DNA from: Tenrec ecaudatus
Taxonomy: Eukaryota > Chordata > Mammalia > Afrosoricida > Tenrecidae
DNA length: 64,000 bases
Reading direction: 5' to 3'
NCBI RefSeq assembly: GCF_050624435.1
Contig: NC_134530.1
Coordinates: 142,702,721 to 142,766,720 of the forward strand
Shown: positions 1-11,539 of the stretch, piece after piece
Layout: each line of letters starts with the position of its first letter
Numbering within the stretch: the stretch's first letter is position 1
The notes under the pieces: model-generated
Told to the model about the DNA's origin: nothing
The model's database searches: none
What the model saw: only the letters and a program-made list of their open reading frames with translations
Made by a program: the position numbers and the translations under genes

Positions 1-640
1 ACAAAGAGGGAGATGTGGAATAAAGGAAAGCTTAGACTGAAACCAGTAATATAATGAAAAATAATTCCAGGATGCTCATGAGGTCTGCAAAACATCCTAC
101 AGCAGAGTAGGAAGTCAATCAACCTATGTAATGTGTAGAATGACCAGGGAAATGGATGACATGAGCAGTTTAGTGTAGAAAACTTTGTTTCTTTTCTCAA
201 CAAGAGAAAGGCCTGGGGATTCCAGAAAAAGGAAAAACAAAAGCTCATTCCAGAAAACCATGATCCAAATATGAATCCAGCTTGAAAACAGCATGATTTT
301 AAGCAATTTCTGAAATTATAAGAGAGTTCATTTAAACTGGACGCAAGACAATTCTTCTCCAACTAGCCCAGAGGTTCTGACCTTTGACCTAGGAAAAGGG
401 AAATGTCATTTTTGCATATTGCTAGACTATGCAATAAACAAGGACTAAAAATTTGCAATAGTATAAATTTGGCCAGGGAGAGGTTGAGTTTCAATTTTCA
501 GAATCAACCTATACACAGCATGAAAGAGGGATTATAATAATTAATTTGGCATTCACTTTGAACATGTAAAAGCAAAAGTATAGCTGAATGTGGAAAATAG
601 GTGGGAAAAACAACACAGGTAATTGTCTCACCCATGTACA
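1..640. other. AT-rich DNA, no gene recognised
   Basis: I see no coding exon, RNA gene or recognisable repeat here. Short open frames of about 60 codons on the minus strand are low-complexity and look like chance. Confidence 0.5.
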
Positions 641-720
641 AAGAGGCTTCATTACGTTTGTGAGAAAAGATCCATTATCTTTTCATTCATTTTTTTCCAT
701 GAACTTTTTGAAGCTCCTTC
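641..720. mobile_element. Short mariner-derived hairpin element (MITE), degenerate
   Basis: The right end reads 'catgaactttttgaagctcc' and the left end 'aagaggcttcattacgtttg', which are imperfect inverted repeats. The centre contains 'gatccattatctttt', matching the centre of the better-preserved copy at 52665-52745. About 80 bp with palindromic ends is typical of internally deleted mariner elements of the Hsmar2-like group. It has no coding capacity. Confidence 0.55.
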
Positions 721-914
721 GTTCATACAGAACATGTCTACATTTCAACGTGAATGATAATTCCCTAGTCAGAACTACCCCCTGTCTGAATTACGGCAAC
801 AGCTCCTGAACCACTGCCAGTGCTTCCATCCAGACCTCCCTACAGGTATTTTCAACATGAAAGCCAGACGAATTCTAAACCCCAGTTGGGCCACAGGACT
901 CCGCTCCTCAAATC

Positions 915-1790
915 CTTTCTTTCTTTTTTCTTTAAAGATCATTTTATTGGGGCTCTTACAGCTCTCATAACATTCCATACATCAATTGCAATGGGGGTAT
1001 GCATTGATCACTGTAATGGGTTTCCCTTTCTTCCCCTCCTCCCCCCACCAGCTCCCAATATCTTTCTAGCATCACTACTCCCATTTCTGTTTCTGAGGGG
1101 TTTATCTGACCTGGATTCCGTGGGTCGTGAGCTCATATCTGTACCAGTGTACATGCTCCAGTCTAGCCGGAACTGAAAGGCAGGACTGAGGTCAAGATAG
1201 TGGGGGGTGAGGAAGCCTCAAAGAACCAGAGGAATATTGTGTGTTTCATCGGTGCTGTATTGTGCCCTGGTTGACTCATCTCTTTCTTGTGACCCTTCTG
1301 GGAGGGAATCTCCTATTGTCTACAGATGAGTTTTGGGTCTCTGCTTCAACCCACCCGGTTCTCAACAATATGTTTTCTGTTTGTTTGTTTGTTTGTTTGT
1401 TTGTTTGTTTGTTTGTGGCCTCCTGGTGTCCGTTAGCTGATGACGTCAACACCCCATGATCGCACAGGCTGGTGTGCTTCTTCCATGTGGGCTTGTTACT
1501 TCTCTGATAGATGGCTGCTTGTTTAACCTCAAGCCTTTAAGAACCCAGGTTCTCTACTGTTTGATAGATGGTCACCATCAGCTTTCTTCACTACATTTGC
1601 TTATGCACCCACTTTGTTTTCAGCGATCTTGTCAGGAGGGTGAGCATCACAGAATGCCAGGTTGTTAGAACAAAGTATTCTTGCATTGAGGGAGGGCTTG
1701 TGTAGAGGCCCAAAGTCCATCGCCTTCCTCAACGTATTGCCATATAAATATATGTACATAGGCCAATACCTCTATTTTTATCCTCAAAGT
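915..1790 (-). mobile_element. Non-LTR retrotransposon 3' end (probable L1 3' UTR), copy 1
   Basis: Read on the minus strand, this copy ends in the family signature 'ccaataaaatgatcttta' at the 915-950 side. On the plus strand it shows the recurring blocks 'ttcttccatgtgggctt', 'gcctttaagaaccca', 'caccatcagctttcttcac' and 'gagcatcacagaatgcca'. It is 5'-truncated, near 1790. A (GTTT)n tract has expanded inside it. No open frame is maintained. Confidence 0.7.
1378..1415. repeat. (GTTT)n microsatellite
   Basis: About nine uninterrupted copies of a four-base unit lie inside the retrotransposon 3' end at 915-1790. The other copies in the window lack this tract, so it expanded after insertion. Confidence 0.9.
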
Positions 1791-2505
1791 CTTTCGATGA
1801 CTTTCCACTACACTCAGTAAAAGCATAAATGAGGCAGAATGGCAAAAGAAACTCCACGTTTGTTAGCTGCTAAATGACTTGCCCATTTCTCCCTCCCATC
1901 TTGGACAGCTGACTGCTAGTTGACCCACCCACTCCTCCTCCCATTATGGGAAATCTCTGCTAGTGATTAATTTTAGAATATACTCTCATGTTCCCAGGTT
2001 TCAGGACATTACCATTAGTTTTGACTATTCAAAATATCATTTCTTTTTATTATTTTTCAATGTTGTCCATTTTGATGTTGTAATCTGAATGGTTTAGTTA
2101 GTCTTGTTATGATAACCAGGATGTTATACTCCATCTTGGCATTGTTTCTTTTATGATAACAAATGCACCTTGTAATGCATGTTTGCTCTTCTTGAAGATA
2201 AAATTAAACCACTAATTTTGCTTTCTGGTTCTGCTCATGCTTGCTTGAATCCTAGACAGGTGATAAATTAGTTTTTAGTCTTTAAAGATGGACTGAGAAG
2301 TCCACTCAGGACTTCTATGAGGGGAAATAACTTTAGCTTCTCTGTAGCCCAGCTAGCTGAATAAAAAACTCTTCCAAATGTCAAGATATTACACTGGCTG
2401 TCATTTATTTGATTCACACAGCCTTATGTCATCTCCTCTGTTATCTCTGATTTCCTCACCTACTCCTTTGCCCTCTGCCTACTCCATTCCAGCCCCACGA
2501 GCCTC
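1791..2505. other. Unassigned AT-rich DNA
   Basis: No exon or clear repeat family is recognised. The stretch 2030-2260 has scattered T-rich runs and could be an old degraded element, but I cannot name it. Confidence 0.4.
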
Positions 2506-2511
2506 CTTCAA

Positions 2512-2738
2512 ATTAAAAAAAAAACAAAACTCACTGCCATCAAGACAATGCCCACACATAATGACCCTTCAAGACAGAGTAGAACTGCCCCTGTGGGCTT
2601 CTGAGTGTAAATCTTCACAGGAGTCAAAAGTCTCATCCTTCTCCTGTGGAGCAGCAGGTGGTCTGGAACTGCTGACCTCGTGGTGAGCAGCAGCTCATGG
2701 CATAACTCACTACACAACCTGCCAATCCCTGTATGTGC
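2512..2738 (-). mobile_element. AfroSINE
   Basis: On the plus strand the antisense SINE order is present: 'aactcactgccatcaag' (tail), 'agagtagaactgcccctgtg', 'ctcatccttctcctg', then 'tggaactgctgacctcgtgg' (complement of the tRNA-like box). The A-rich end is at 2514-2527, consistent with minus-strand insertion. Confidence 0.8.
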
Positions 2739-2739
2739 C

Positions 2740-3044
2740 AGGCACACTTCTGCTTTGGAACTTTGCTGTTTCTCCTGCCTGGAACTCTCATCCCATGTGC
2801 ATTTGGAAAACTCAAATAAGCCAACACCAAACACTTGATTTACAACGGATCCTCCCTGCCTGACTCCTGCTCCCTCTGACGCGGTGCCACTTTCCTTTGT
2901 CTGTTGAGCTTATCAAGGCCTCCTAGGGACTGTATTTGTCTGAGCATCCCTCCCGCCCCTGAGATCTTCGTTTTGCTCACCAAGCACCAGAACAGCACCT
3001 GTCGCCATAGGGGGTTTACAATAAATAGTTGTTGAAAGAATAAA
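2740..3044 (+). mobile_element. L2 LINE 3' end
   Basis: The segment ends in 'tttacaataaatagttgttg' followed by 'aaagaataaaa', the hallmark 3' terminus of mammalian L2. Upstream 'tgcctggaactctcatccc' also fits the L2 3' region. It is old, diverged and non-coding. Confidence 0.65.
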
Positions 3045-3059
3045 AGTATCTTAGGAGTC

Positions 3060-4440
3060 AAGAAATATTATATAAAACTAAAGGAGTAAAACTTGGAGGT
3101 TTAAGTATATTATTTAGAAGTACAAAAATAAAACTTTAATCATGGCTATCAAAAACTGAGAGAGTAGAGTTAAATCCTTGTTTTTATCGTAGGGAGTGAA
3201 AATTGAAAATTCAAAAAATAAAGACAGAAAATGCATTTAATTGAAAGTTTGAGAGGTAATTAGTAATACTAAACACTAATATTAAAAAGGAAAGCTAATT
3301 TTAAGTGCCGGGGCCCATGTGTGTGTTTAAGTGTTTAGTATAACAGAGAAATAGCAGACTATTTACAATCATAACTTCTTAGGAGGGAATCTAAAGGAAT
3401 AAGACATTTAATATCATTAAACATAATTTTCACCTTTCTTGCACAAAAGAAGTGGGCAGCAGAGAGCTATTTCATTTTTCAGTCTACACTCTTGTTTTTA
3501 TCATGTGCATGCACCACTCTGATAAGAATTAAAATACTGTTTTTCTTTGGTCTGTCTTATGATTTGGGGAGGAGTAGAGAGGAAAGTGCATGAGGTGATT
3601 ACCGTGTCCAGCAGGATGTTAAAAATGGGGTTCTTTCTAGCTCCCTTTCAGTTGATGACCCGCTCATTCCAGTGAACGGTAGAGTCAGATCGCCAACAGG
3701 AGAACTAAACACAGCAGTGTTGTCTACAGATCCTTATGTCCCACCATCTGAAAATGAAAAGACCCCCGTGGTGCATGCATCTTTGCTCTCCATGTAGGTT
3801 GTGTGTCATGCAGATAAACTAAAGGTTGGCAGTTAGTTTGCTGGGGCTCCATGGAAGAAAGCGCTGGCAGTCCTCTTCCAGACAGGTGACAGGCAGGAAC
3901 ACCCATGGAGCAGTTTTCATCCATAGCACACTGGCTCATCATGGTTGGCTCCATCATCGTTGACTCCGTGGCAATGGGATTGCACTCTGCTCACTGCTCA
4001 GCTGGTGATTGCTTACTTTGCCCTTGGCTTAACGACTACACTATTTCTGCTACATCAGTCTTTTGGCAAAAGTTATTCAATCTCCTTGTGCTTAGCGGCA
4101 GATGTTTGGTTTGGCATGTTGCTTTTGCATTTGGCACACCCATAAAGAGGCAAAGCCAACCCACAGGATCCAGAAAGTGGAAAACAAGATCAACTGCCAA
4201 AACACTGGACTAAATTCCTTAACATCTGACAGGTGGATAGGACAGAAAACTTTGCGTTCAAATGAGACTCTTTTAGATAATCCCTGTAGCAACATTTAAG
4301 ACTCCGTATAGGGATGATTAAGATGTTAAAGTGGTTAGCACTTCATGTTATTGAATCTCATTTATTTTTATAGCCATAATTGTCAACTGGTATGACGTAT
4401 TTTGAACATATCCTAGGCCAATCTCATTTTAGCCATAGAA
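3060..4440. other. Unique-looking intergenic DNA
   Basis: No splice-bounded coding segment, RNA gene or named repeat is recognised. The open frames at 3905-4213 and 3724-3957 overlap in several frames and lack protein-like composition. Confidence 0.4.
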
Positions 4441-4448
4441 CATGGGAT

Positions 4449-4680
4449 TTGGGGCACTGGTGGTGCAGTGGTTATGCATTATCCTGCTAACCAGCAGATT
4501 CGCTGTTGGGAACCAGCAGCTGCGCCAGGCCTTTCGAGTCCCTCAAAGGGTGACAGTCTCAGAAATCCACATGTGCTATTCTACCCTGTCCTGTTGGGTC
4601 GCTATGAGCCAGCAGTGACTTTTTGAGTTTGAGGGTTGCTATGAGGCAGAATTGACCCCACGGCAATGAGTTTGGTTTTA
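4449..4680 (+). mobile_element. AfroSINE with duplicated tail
   Basis: The head 'ggcactggtggtgcagtggtt' and body 'tctaccctgtcctgttgggt' are clear. The terminal block occurs twice: 'gggtcgctatgagccagcag' is followed by 'gggttgctatgaggcagaat' and then 'ggcaatgagtttggttttaa'. A short internal tail duplication is the simplest reading. Confidence 0.8.
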
Positions 4681-4946
4681 AAATGATGTATCTATTTACA
4701 TGCTAGAGTGAACTTACAGTTACTTTTCTCGTTTTTCTTCTTTTAAAATAATTGTTTTAATATAATTATAACATTATATACAGAACGCATTTACTAGTTT
4801 TTATCCACAGGGCCAGAGATTGTGCAACTCTTTACCAAAGCATTTTCATTTCCTCCTGGGCATGTCGCCAGAGGTATTCCCCAGCCCCCCTGAACTGTAG
4901 ACAAATAAACGTAGGCCTAAAAATACCACTTCTAGGCCTAGCCTAA

Positions 4947-5098
4947 TGTGGTAGTTGTATAATTGTTTGTCAATTTGAGAGGATTGAGAGTGAAGGGGTG
5001 GAGTCTAACCTGTCAATCAGTCAATGAGACCTCTGTATGGGCCTGGCCTTCTCCTGAGAATTCTGGGGGCTCTGGTATTCCTTCTTGGAGACCGGAGA

Positions 5099-5189
<91 letters not shown>

Positions 5190-5551
5190 CTCACTCCCTG
5201 TGAGGCATCCTATTGTGGAGCAGACACCTGGAGAGAGGCTTAAGGGCTTAAGGTGCCCAGTGGAGACCCCTGCCAGGCCCCAGATGCTTACAATGCCGCT
5301 GGATCCACAAGAGTTCCCACCCACTGTCCTGTCATCTTCCTGCATTCGGTGTCATTGCATGTGTTTCATGAGGCTGAAGAGGACTTTATAGATTGGTATC
5401 AGACATATGGGCTAATATCAGATTTATGGATTTGATCTGGCCTGGGCTGGGGTGTTATCTCAGTATTCAATTGCTCTTATATATAAATCTCTGTCTTATA
5501 TGCATAAGAGTTTCCCTGAATTTGTTTCTCTAGTTTATCTGGACTAACACA
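4947..5551 (+). mobile_element. Solo LTR, type A (endogenous retrovirus, 5-bp TSD)
   Basis: The element starts TGTGGTAGTT and ends GGACTAACACA, the TG...CA form of a retroviral LTR. It is flanked by 'cctaa' (4942-4946) and 'cctag' (5552-5556), a 5-bp TSD with one change. A TATA-like 'cttatatataaat' lies near 5475. No gag, pol or env sequence is attached. At 605 bp it exceeds sister copies (532-588 bp) because of a CT microsatellite inside. Confidence 0.85.
5099..5191. repeat. (CT)n microsatellite, about 93 bp, inside a solo LTR
   Basis: A nearly perfect CT tract with one CTTT interruption. It produces Ser/Leu and Arg/Glu dipeptide frames on the two strands that are artefacts. The LTR copy at 35515-36102 has only 'cttttctctttctgcttact' at this point. 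Confidence 0.95.
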
Positions 5552-5850
5552 CCTAGAATGTAGGCTTCTTCATTCTCTGTCTCCATCTATCTGCTTAATA
5601 GAGTCCAAAGTCCAAATAAGCACAAAGTCAGAAAAGGAAAGTGTCTGTGAGTCGCTGCTTGCAGAAAAGATCCAGAATAGTCAAATGAGCAGGTAGAAGT
5701 ACATTGGACTATACCTAACCAAAAAATGAACTTCTAGCAGATTAAACCATCAAAAGTTCAGAGTAGTTTATTCAGCAGCTAGTCTACTTTAAAAATCTGC
5801 TGTCATTTAAAAAGTCTAGAGCTTTGGTCTACACCAAAGCCATCCATGGT
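5552..5850. other. Unassigned spacer
   Basis: AT-rich, no recognised element or exon. Confidence 0.4.
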
Positions 5851-5851
5851 C

Positions 5852-6336
5852 TATACATGTTCCAGTCTAGCTGGCTTTTTAGGGTAGAGCTGGGATCATG
5901 ATAGCGGTGGGGAGGAAGCATTCAAGAACTAGCAGAATATTGTGTGTTTCCTCAGTGCTGTACTGCACCCTGGCTGACTCATCCCTTCCTTGTGACCCTT
6001 GTGCGAGAGGATGTCCAATTGTCTACAGATGGGATTGGGGTCTCCACTCCAACCCCGCTCATTCTCACCAATATGCTTTTTTGTTTGGGATTTTCTGATG
6101 CCTGTTACCTAATCCTGTCAACAGCTTCTGCTCACAAATGCTGGGATGCTTCTTCCATGTGAGCTCTGTTGCTTCTCTGCTTGATGGCCGCTTTTTTAAC
6201 TTCAAACCTTTAAGACCCCAGATATTATATAGTTTCATAGCCAGGCACCACGAGCTTTCTTCACCACATTTGCTTATGCACCCATTTTGTCTTCAGTGAT
6301 CATGTCAGGAGGTTGAGCATCACAGAATGCACGGAA
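5852..6336 (-). mobile_element. Non-LTR retrotransposon 3' end, copy 2 (fragment)
   Basis: Plus-strand blocks 'tgttccagtctagctggc', 'gtccaattgtctacagatgg', 'tgcttcttccatgtgagct' and 'gagcatcacagaatgca' appear in the same order as in copy 1. The poly(A)-proximal part is missing. It abuts the opposite-strand copy at 6338. Confidence 0.7.
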
Positions 6337-6337
6337 G

Positions 6338-8458
6338 TCAAGGACAGATAAACCCCTCAGGAACAGAAATGGAAGGAGCAATACTAAGAAGATAGTGGGG
6401 AGGAGAGTCAGTGGAGGGGCCTGAGGGCCCGGCCCCAATACAAGCTACGTGGACAACTGCCCCTCCCCCAGAAGAATTTACTTTAGAGTACAGGACTGAA
6501 GCTGCAGCTAGGGGAGAGGGACATGTCTGATCAGAGCACATGGGAGCAAATGAATGGGGAGGAAGAGAGAGTGGAGCACATCCTGGCCCACCAAACCTGG
6601 AGGATGATATCCCCGCTCAGAACAGCCAATGCACAGACTGGACTACATGCTGATCTCACTATGAGATATGACATCCCTCCCTGACCCATGACCCTACAGG
6701 GGACAACCCTACAGGAGACCCAGTGTGGGGATTGGCCCCGTCTGACCCCACCACACCAAGGCAAGACACTAAGAACATGTGGCAGAGCAATGGGGGAAGC
6801 AGAGCCAGGAGCTCCCGAGGCAGTGAAAACAATAGACTTTGGGACCAGAACGTGGCACCCCATTGGACTCAACTAGAGGACATGCCTAGAAGTAAAAAAA
6901 AAAAAGCAGACCTTCCTTGATCTATTTACAGGTTTTTCTTTTTCTTTTTCCTTTTATCTATTATTATTATTATTATTTTAATTAATTTATTCTTCCTTGG
7001 TCATTAGTTTTCTTTTTGTCATCGTTGTGTTCTCTTTTGTCCTGCTATGCCTTGTTTTTGGTGCATATTATTATCTCTGCAGATCTAGATAGATAAGATA
7101 GGCTGGATGAACAGTCTGAAGGAGAAAACAACAGGACCAATGGTTCTGGGGGACATGAGAGAGGGGGAGGCAGGGGAAAGGAGGTGGTGTTGACCAACAC
7201 AGGGATGAGGGAGCAACAGATGATCCAAAATTAGTGTCAAGGAGGGTGTGTGAGGCCTGGTAGGGATTAAGCAAGGACAATGTAACCAAGAGAAATTACT
7301 GAAACTCAAATGAAAGCTGAGCATGATTGTGGGACAAGAGGAAAGGAAAAGGAAAAACAGGAAAGAACTAGGAGGCAAAGGGCATTTATAGAGGTGTAAA
7401 TACAGGCATGTACATATGTAAATATAGTTATATAGGATGGTGGGGAAATAGATCTATGTACATATATTTATAGGTTTAGTATTAAGGCAGTAGATGGACA
7501 TTGGACCTCTACTCCAGTACTTACTCAATGCAAGAACACTTTGTTCTATTAAATTGGCATTCCATGATGCACACCTTCCCAACACGATCACTGAAAATAA
7601 ATGTGTGCATAAGCAAATGTGGTAAAGAAAGGCTGATGGTGCCCGGCTATCAAAAGATATAGTGTCTGGGGTTTTAAAGACTTGAAGATAAACAAGTGGC
7701 CATCTAGCTCAGAAGCAACAAAGCCCACATGGAAGAAGCACACCAGCCTGCATGATCACAAGGTGCCAACAGGTACCAGGCATCATCAGAACAAAGAATC
7801 ATATCATCGTGAATGGGGGGGAGTGTGGCGTGGAGACGCAAAGCCCATCCATAGGCAACTGGACATCCCCTTACAGAAGGGTTATAGGGAGGAGACGAGC
7901 CAGTCAGGGTGCAGGGTATCAAGGATGAAACATACAACTGTCCTCTAATTCTTAAATGCTACTTCCTCCCCCCACCCCACTATCATGATCCCAATTAAAA
8001 TCTTACAAATCTGGCTAGACCGGAGTATGTACACTGGTACAGATAGGAACTGGAAACACAAGGAATCCAGGACAGAAGAACACTTCAGGACCAGTGGTGA
8101 GAGTGGTGATACCGGGAGGGTGGAAGGAGGGTGGGTTGGAAAGGGGAACCGATTACCAGTATCTACATATAACCTCCTCCCTAAGGGATAGACAACAGAA
8201 AAGTGGGTGAAGGGAGATATCAGACAGTGTAAGATATGACAAAATAATAATAATTTATAAATTATAAAGTGTTCATGATGGAGGGGAAAACGGGGAGGGA
8301 GGGATAAAATGAGGAGCTGATATCAAGGGCTGAAGTAGAAATCAATGTTTTGAGAATGATGATGGCAACAAATGTACAAATGTTCTTGACACAATTAATG
8401 TATGCATGGATTGTGATAAGAGTTGTATGCGCCCCCAATAAAATGATTTTTAAAAAAA
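6338..8458 (+). mobile_element. Non-LTR retrotransposon 3' end, copy 3 (longest)
   Basis: About 2.1 kb of non-coding sequence finishes in 'cccccaataaaatgattttt' and an A-rich tail at 8435-8458. G-rich polypurine stretches such as 'gagagagggggaggcagggg' near 7157 are characteristic of L1 3' UTRs. The segment at 6900-7080 is T-rich, with a (TTA)n run. No reverse transcriptase is attached upstream, so identification as an L1 3' UTR is inference from structure: variable 5' truncation, A-rich tail and no terminal repeats. The first 60-70 bp (6338-6400) resemble the more terminal block seen again near 8065, so the left edge may be a separate fragment. Confidence 0.65.
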
Positions 8459-8808
8459 GAAGGTAAGGGGAAGGTGGGAAGTGAAGAGGAAGAAAAGGGG
8501 GAACCAATCACAATGATTGACATATAACCTCCCCTCCCCCAAAAGGGGAGGAACAAGAGAAACATGGGTGAAGAGAGATAGCAGTTGGTGTAAGATATAA
8601 ACATAATAATAATTTATCATTTATTAAGGGTTCTTGAAGGTAGGAGGGTAGAGAAAAGAGGGGAAAAAGAGGAGCTAATACCAAGGGCTCAAATAGAAAA
8701 AAAATGTTTAGAAAATGATGATGACCACATATACTCAAATGTGTTTGATACAATTGATGTGTGGATTATTATAAGAGCTGTAAGAGACCAATAAAATGCT
8801 TAAAAAGA
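8459..8808 (+). mobile_element. Non-LTR retrotransposon 3' end, copy 4
   Basis: This second, 5'-truncated copy lies head-to-tail behind copy 3, in its A-rich tail. It repeats 'gacatataacctcccctccc', 'gagctaataccaagggctc' and ends 'agaccaataaaatgctt'. Insertion of one element into another's A-tail is the likely origin. Confidence 0.7.
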
Positions 8809-8859
8809 GACATATAACCTTGAAAACTGTATAGAGAGTCATTATTAGTCAGAACTTAC

Positions 8860-9045
8860 TTGAAATTAATGGGCTTAGTTTCTTAGGAAGGAAGACAGGA
8901 GTTCCCAGAGTCCTCAGGAAAAGGCCATGCCCACACAGAGGCCTCATTGGCTATGACCTGATTGACAGGCTGGACTCCACCCCTTCACAAGTTGACAGGA
9001 GAATATGCAACTGCCACAGATGTTTTCTGGGATCTAATATGTTTA
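8860..9045 (-). mobile_element. Type A LTR fragment
   Basis: 'cacagaggcctcattggcta', 'tgacctgattgacaggctgg' and 'actccaccccttcac' match the minus-strand type A LTRs at 48769 and 62017. Only the 5' LTR half is present, ending near 'gcaactgccacaga'. Confidence 0.6.
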
Positions 9046-9239
9046 GTCATCATCTATCACACTACAGTTTTAGCAGATAGATAATGCAAAGTGAGGAAGG
9101 GCAATCAATAAAGCCCGTGTAGGAATGTGAGTAGCATTGCTATCATGCAGAATGCACTGGAAAATGGATTGTTGCAGATGCAGGTAGGGTAAAATTTAGC
9201 ATCCTATCACTTGATTTCTATGATTCATTTAAATGTGTT

Positions 9240-9560
9240 CTAGTTTTTTTCTACTTTCTTTTCAACCGAGGTTTTATCTGGTTTACTTTATTGTTGTTAG
9301 TTTTAGTTTTCAGTTTAGTTTTTTTTATGTTTTTCTGTGTGCGAAATACAGGATAAGCACGTTTATAGAAACAGTAACTGGATCAATGGTCCCTTGGGGT
9401 TACGACAGGGGAGGTTGGGGAAATGAGGAGCTAATAATGATAAGTACAAGAAGGAAGATAATGTTCTAAAACTGATTGTACAATTCTTCTTGATGGATTG
9501 AACTGTTGAATTGCATAATGTGAGAATTATATGCCAATAAAATTGTTGAAAAAATAAGGA
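9240..9560 (+). mobile_element. Probable L1-type 3' end (older family)
   Basis: The segment runs through a G-rich stretch, 'gataatgttctaaaactgat', 'gaattatatgccaataaaat' and an A-rich tail. Its end resembles mammalian L1 3' termini but differs from the dominant family in this window. Confidence 0.45.
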
Positions 9561-10335
9561 AAAAAAGAAGTTTAGGAAAATTGCAAAAATAAATAATAAA
9601 GTCTATAATTGCCTAAGTGCCAGACAATGAAAAACCGATACCTATGGTCAAAAACTCCATGTCACGCAGTGGCAAAAACATTGTTGATGGTGTGCAAAAG
9701 TGCACAGCATCTATGGCTGTGCATTCACCCTTTGACCTGGGAGTCTCATATCTAGGATTTTCTTTTCCCAAAGGGTCATTGACCAAACTACAAACACACA
9801 CACAGGCACCAGACTATTCATTACTATACAGGGCACCCCAGGACAAAGTTCGGAAGAAATGGGAAAAATGGAGGAGAGGAAACAGGAACCACAAAGAGGA
9901 AGTGGGGAAAGTGATGTTACATAGAGGTCATTGCAATGGATGATTTTAAACAAAATATAAATGAATTGTTGAATGTAAAACAGCTCTGTAAACTTTTGCC
10001 TAATTCATAGGAAATATTTTTAAAGCAATAAATCATGCAAATTATAGGGATCACTATGAACTCATAAATTATCTTTCCTTCAAACAAAAACCACTAATTC
10101 CTTATCTGTCCACTGGAAAGTCCTAGAAACAAAAATGAACACGCAGCAGCAATAAGCACTCCTGGAAAACTACGTCTCATTGCTCTTTCAGAGACTGGGT
10201 CCTTGGTGAGGTGACTGAGTCCGAGAGCAGGACATGTGCAGGAACCTGAAACAACTTGTTCCACAAAGCAAGAATGCTGTTAAAAACGACTGTATTGCAG
10301 GATGACCAAAGAGTTGAATAGAGAGTTTTTTCTTT
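9561..10335. other. Unassigned intergenic DNA
   Basis: The open frame at 9617-9943 has no recognisable domain, and 9770-9810 contains a short CA-rich run. No gene is called. Confidence 0.4.
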
Positions 10336-10339
10336 TTCT

Positions 10340-11342
10340 CTTTTTAAAAATACGTTTATTGGGGGCTCTTACATCTCTTCTCACAGGGGTGTCAAACTTG
10401 CATTCCACAAGGTGCATGCGGACCCCAGGGTAATTTTTTGTGGCCCACAATGCTCTGAAATAAAATGTATGGAGGGAATTGTGTGTATGATATTGCCTCA
10501 ATCTTCCCTAAGCACTGTTTTCTTCATAACAATTTTTTTCTATTTTCATTTTATTTCAGAGCATCGTGGGCCACAAAAATTTACCTCAGGGGCTGCATGC
10601 GACCTGAGGGCCACCAGTTTGACACTCCTATCTTATCACAATCCATATGTTCATCCAGTGTGTCAAGCACATTTACACATATGCTGCCATCATCAGTTTC
10701 AAAGCATTCTCTTCCCACTTGAGCCCCTGATGTCAGCTCCCCATCTCTTCCCCATCCCTCACAAACCCTTGATAAGTTATAGATTATTATTTTCATATCT
10801 GACATCTTCCTCCATCACCCTTCACCCACTTTTCTGTTATTCATCCCCCTGGGAGGGGGTTCTAGTTTGTTCCTTGTGATCGATTCCCCTTTTCTCCCCC
10901 AACCCTCCCCTAATCCTCTTGATATCTCTACTCTCATTGTTGGCCCTGAGGGGTTTATCTATCCTGGATTCCCTGTGCTGTGGGCTCGTATCTGTAACAG
11001 TGTGCATTTCTGGTCTAATCCAATCTGTAAGGTAGAATCGCGGTCATGCTAGTGGGGTGAAGGAAGCACCAAAGAACTAGAGGAAAGTTGCGTGTTTCAT
11101 CAGTGCTATGCTGCACCCTGACTGGCTCATCTCTTCCCCGTGACCCCTTTGTGAGGGGATGTACAATTATCCACAGATGGGCATTGGGTCTCCACTCCAT
11201 GCCCCCACTCCCCCCCCCCCACCATCCACATTGTGTATGACTTTGTTCTGGGTCGTAGATGCCTGATATCCGTTTCCTTTAACAGCTCATGACCACACAG
11301 GCTGCTGTGCTTCTTCCATGTGGGCTTTGTTGCTTCTCTACA
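10340..11342 (-). mobile_element. Non-LTR retrotransposon 3' end, copy 5, interrupted by a hAT element
   Basis: The 3' terminus is at the left ('tttaaaaatacgtttattgg'), followed by 'gggctcttacatctct'. A 247-bp hAT element then interrupts the sequence, which resumes at 'tcttatcacaatccat'. Later blocks 'gtgtcaagcacatttac', 'gatgtacaattatccac' and 'ttcttccatgtgggcttt' follow the family order. It is truncated near 11342. Confidence 0.75.
10384..10630. mobile_element. Palindromic hAT-family MITE with 8-bp TSD
   Basis: The left terminus 'caggggtgtcaaact' and right terminus 'agtttgacactccta' are inverted repeats of the hAT CAGGG type. The element is flanked by 'tcttctca' (10376-10383) and 'tcttatca' (10631-10638), 7 of 8 bases identical. 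Removing the element restores the host repeat 'ctcttatcacaatcc'. The interior is itself palindromic: 'gtggcccacaatgctctgaa' mirrors 'ttcagagcatcgtgggccac'. It is 247 bp with no ORF, so it would have depended on a transposase elsewhere. Confidence 0.88.
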
Positions 11343-11539
11343 GAAGTGTTTGCACTAACAGATGCCTACAGAATGACAGAATTAGACTATCCCAATTTCA
11401 AACCCTGATGAATTAATGAATCTGAGCAATGATCATTAAAGGCTATTGCTTGTGAGGGGAAGAGAGGAACTTGAGCATATGCCCAGAATATGAAGAATAT
11501 TTTGAGCCTAGGCTCTCTTCTCTGTTTATACTCACCTCC

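Noticed and set aside
4963..5391. 142- and 110-codon frames with long Ser-Leu and Arg-Glu repeats
   Set aside because: They are translations of the CT microsatellite inside a solo LTR.
5852..8458. Possible twin-primed (5'-inverted) single L1 insertion
   Set aside because: The inverted part repeats sequence that is also present in the forward part. Twin priming would give non-overlapping parts, so these are separate copies.
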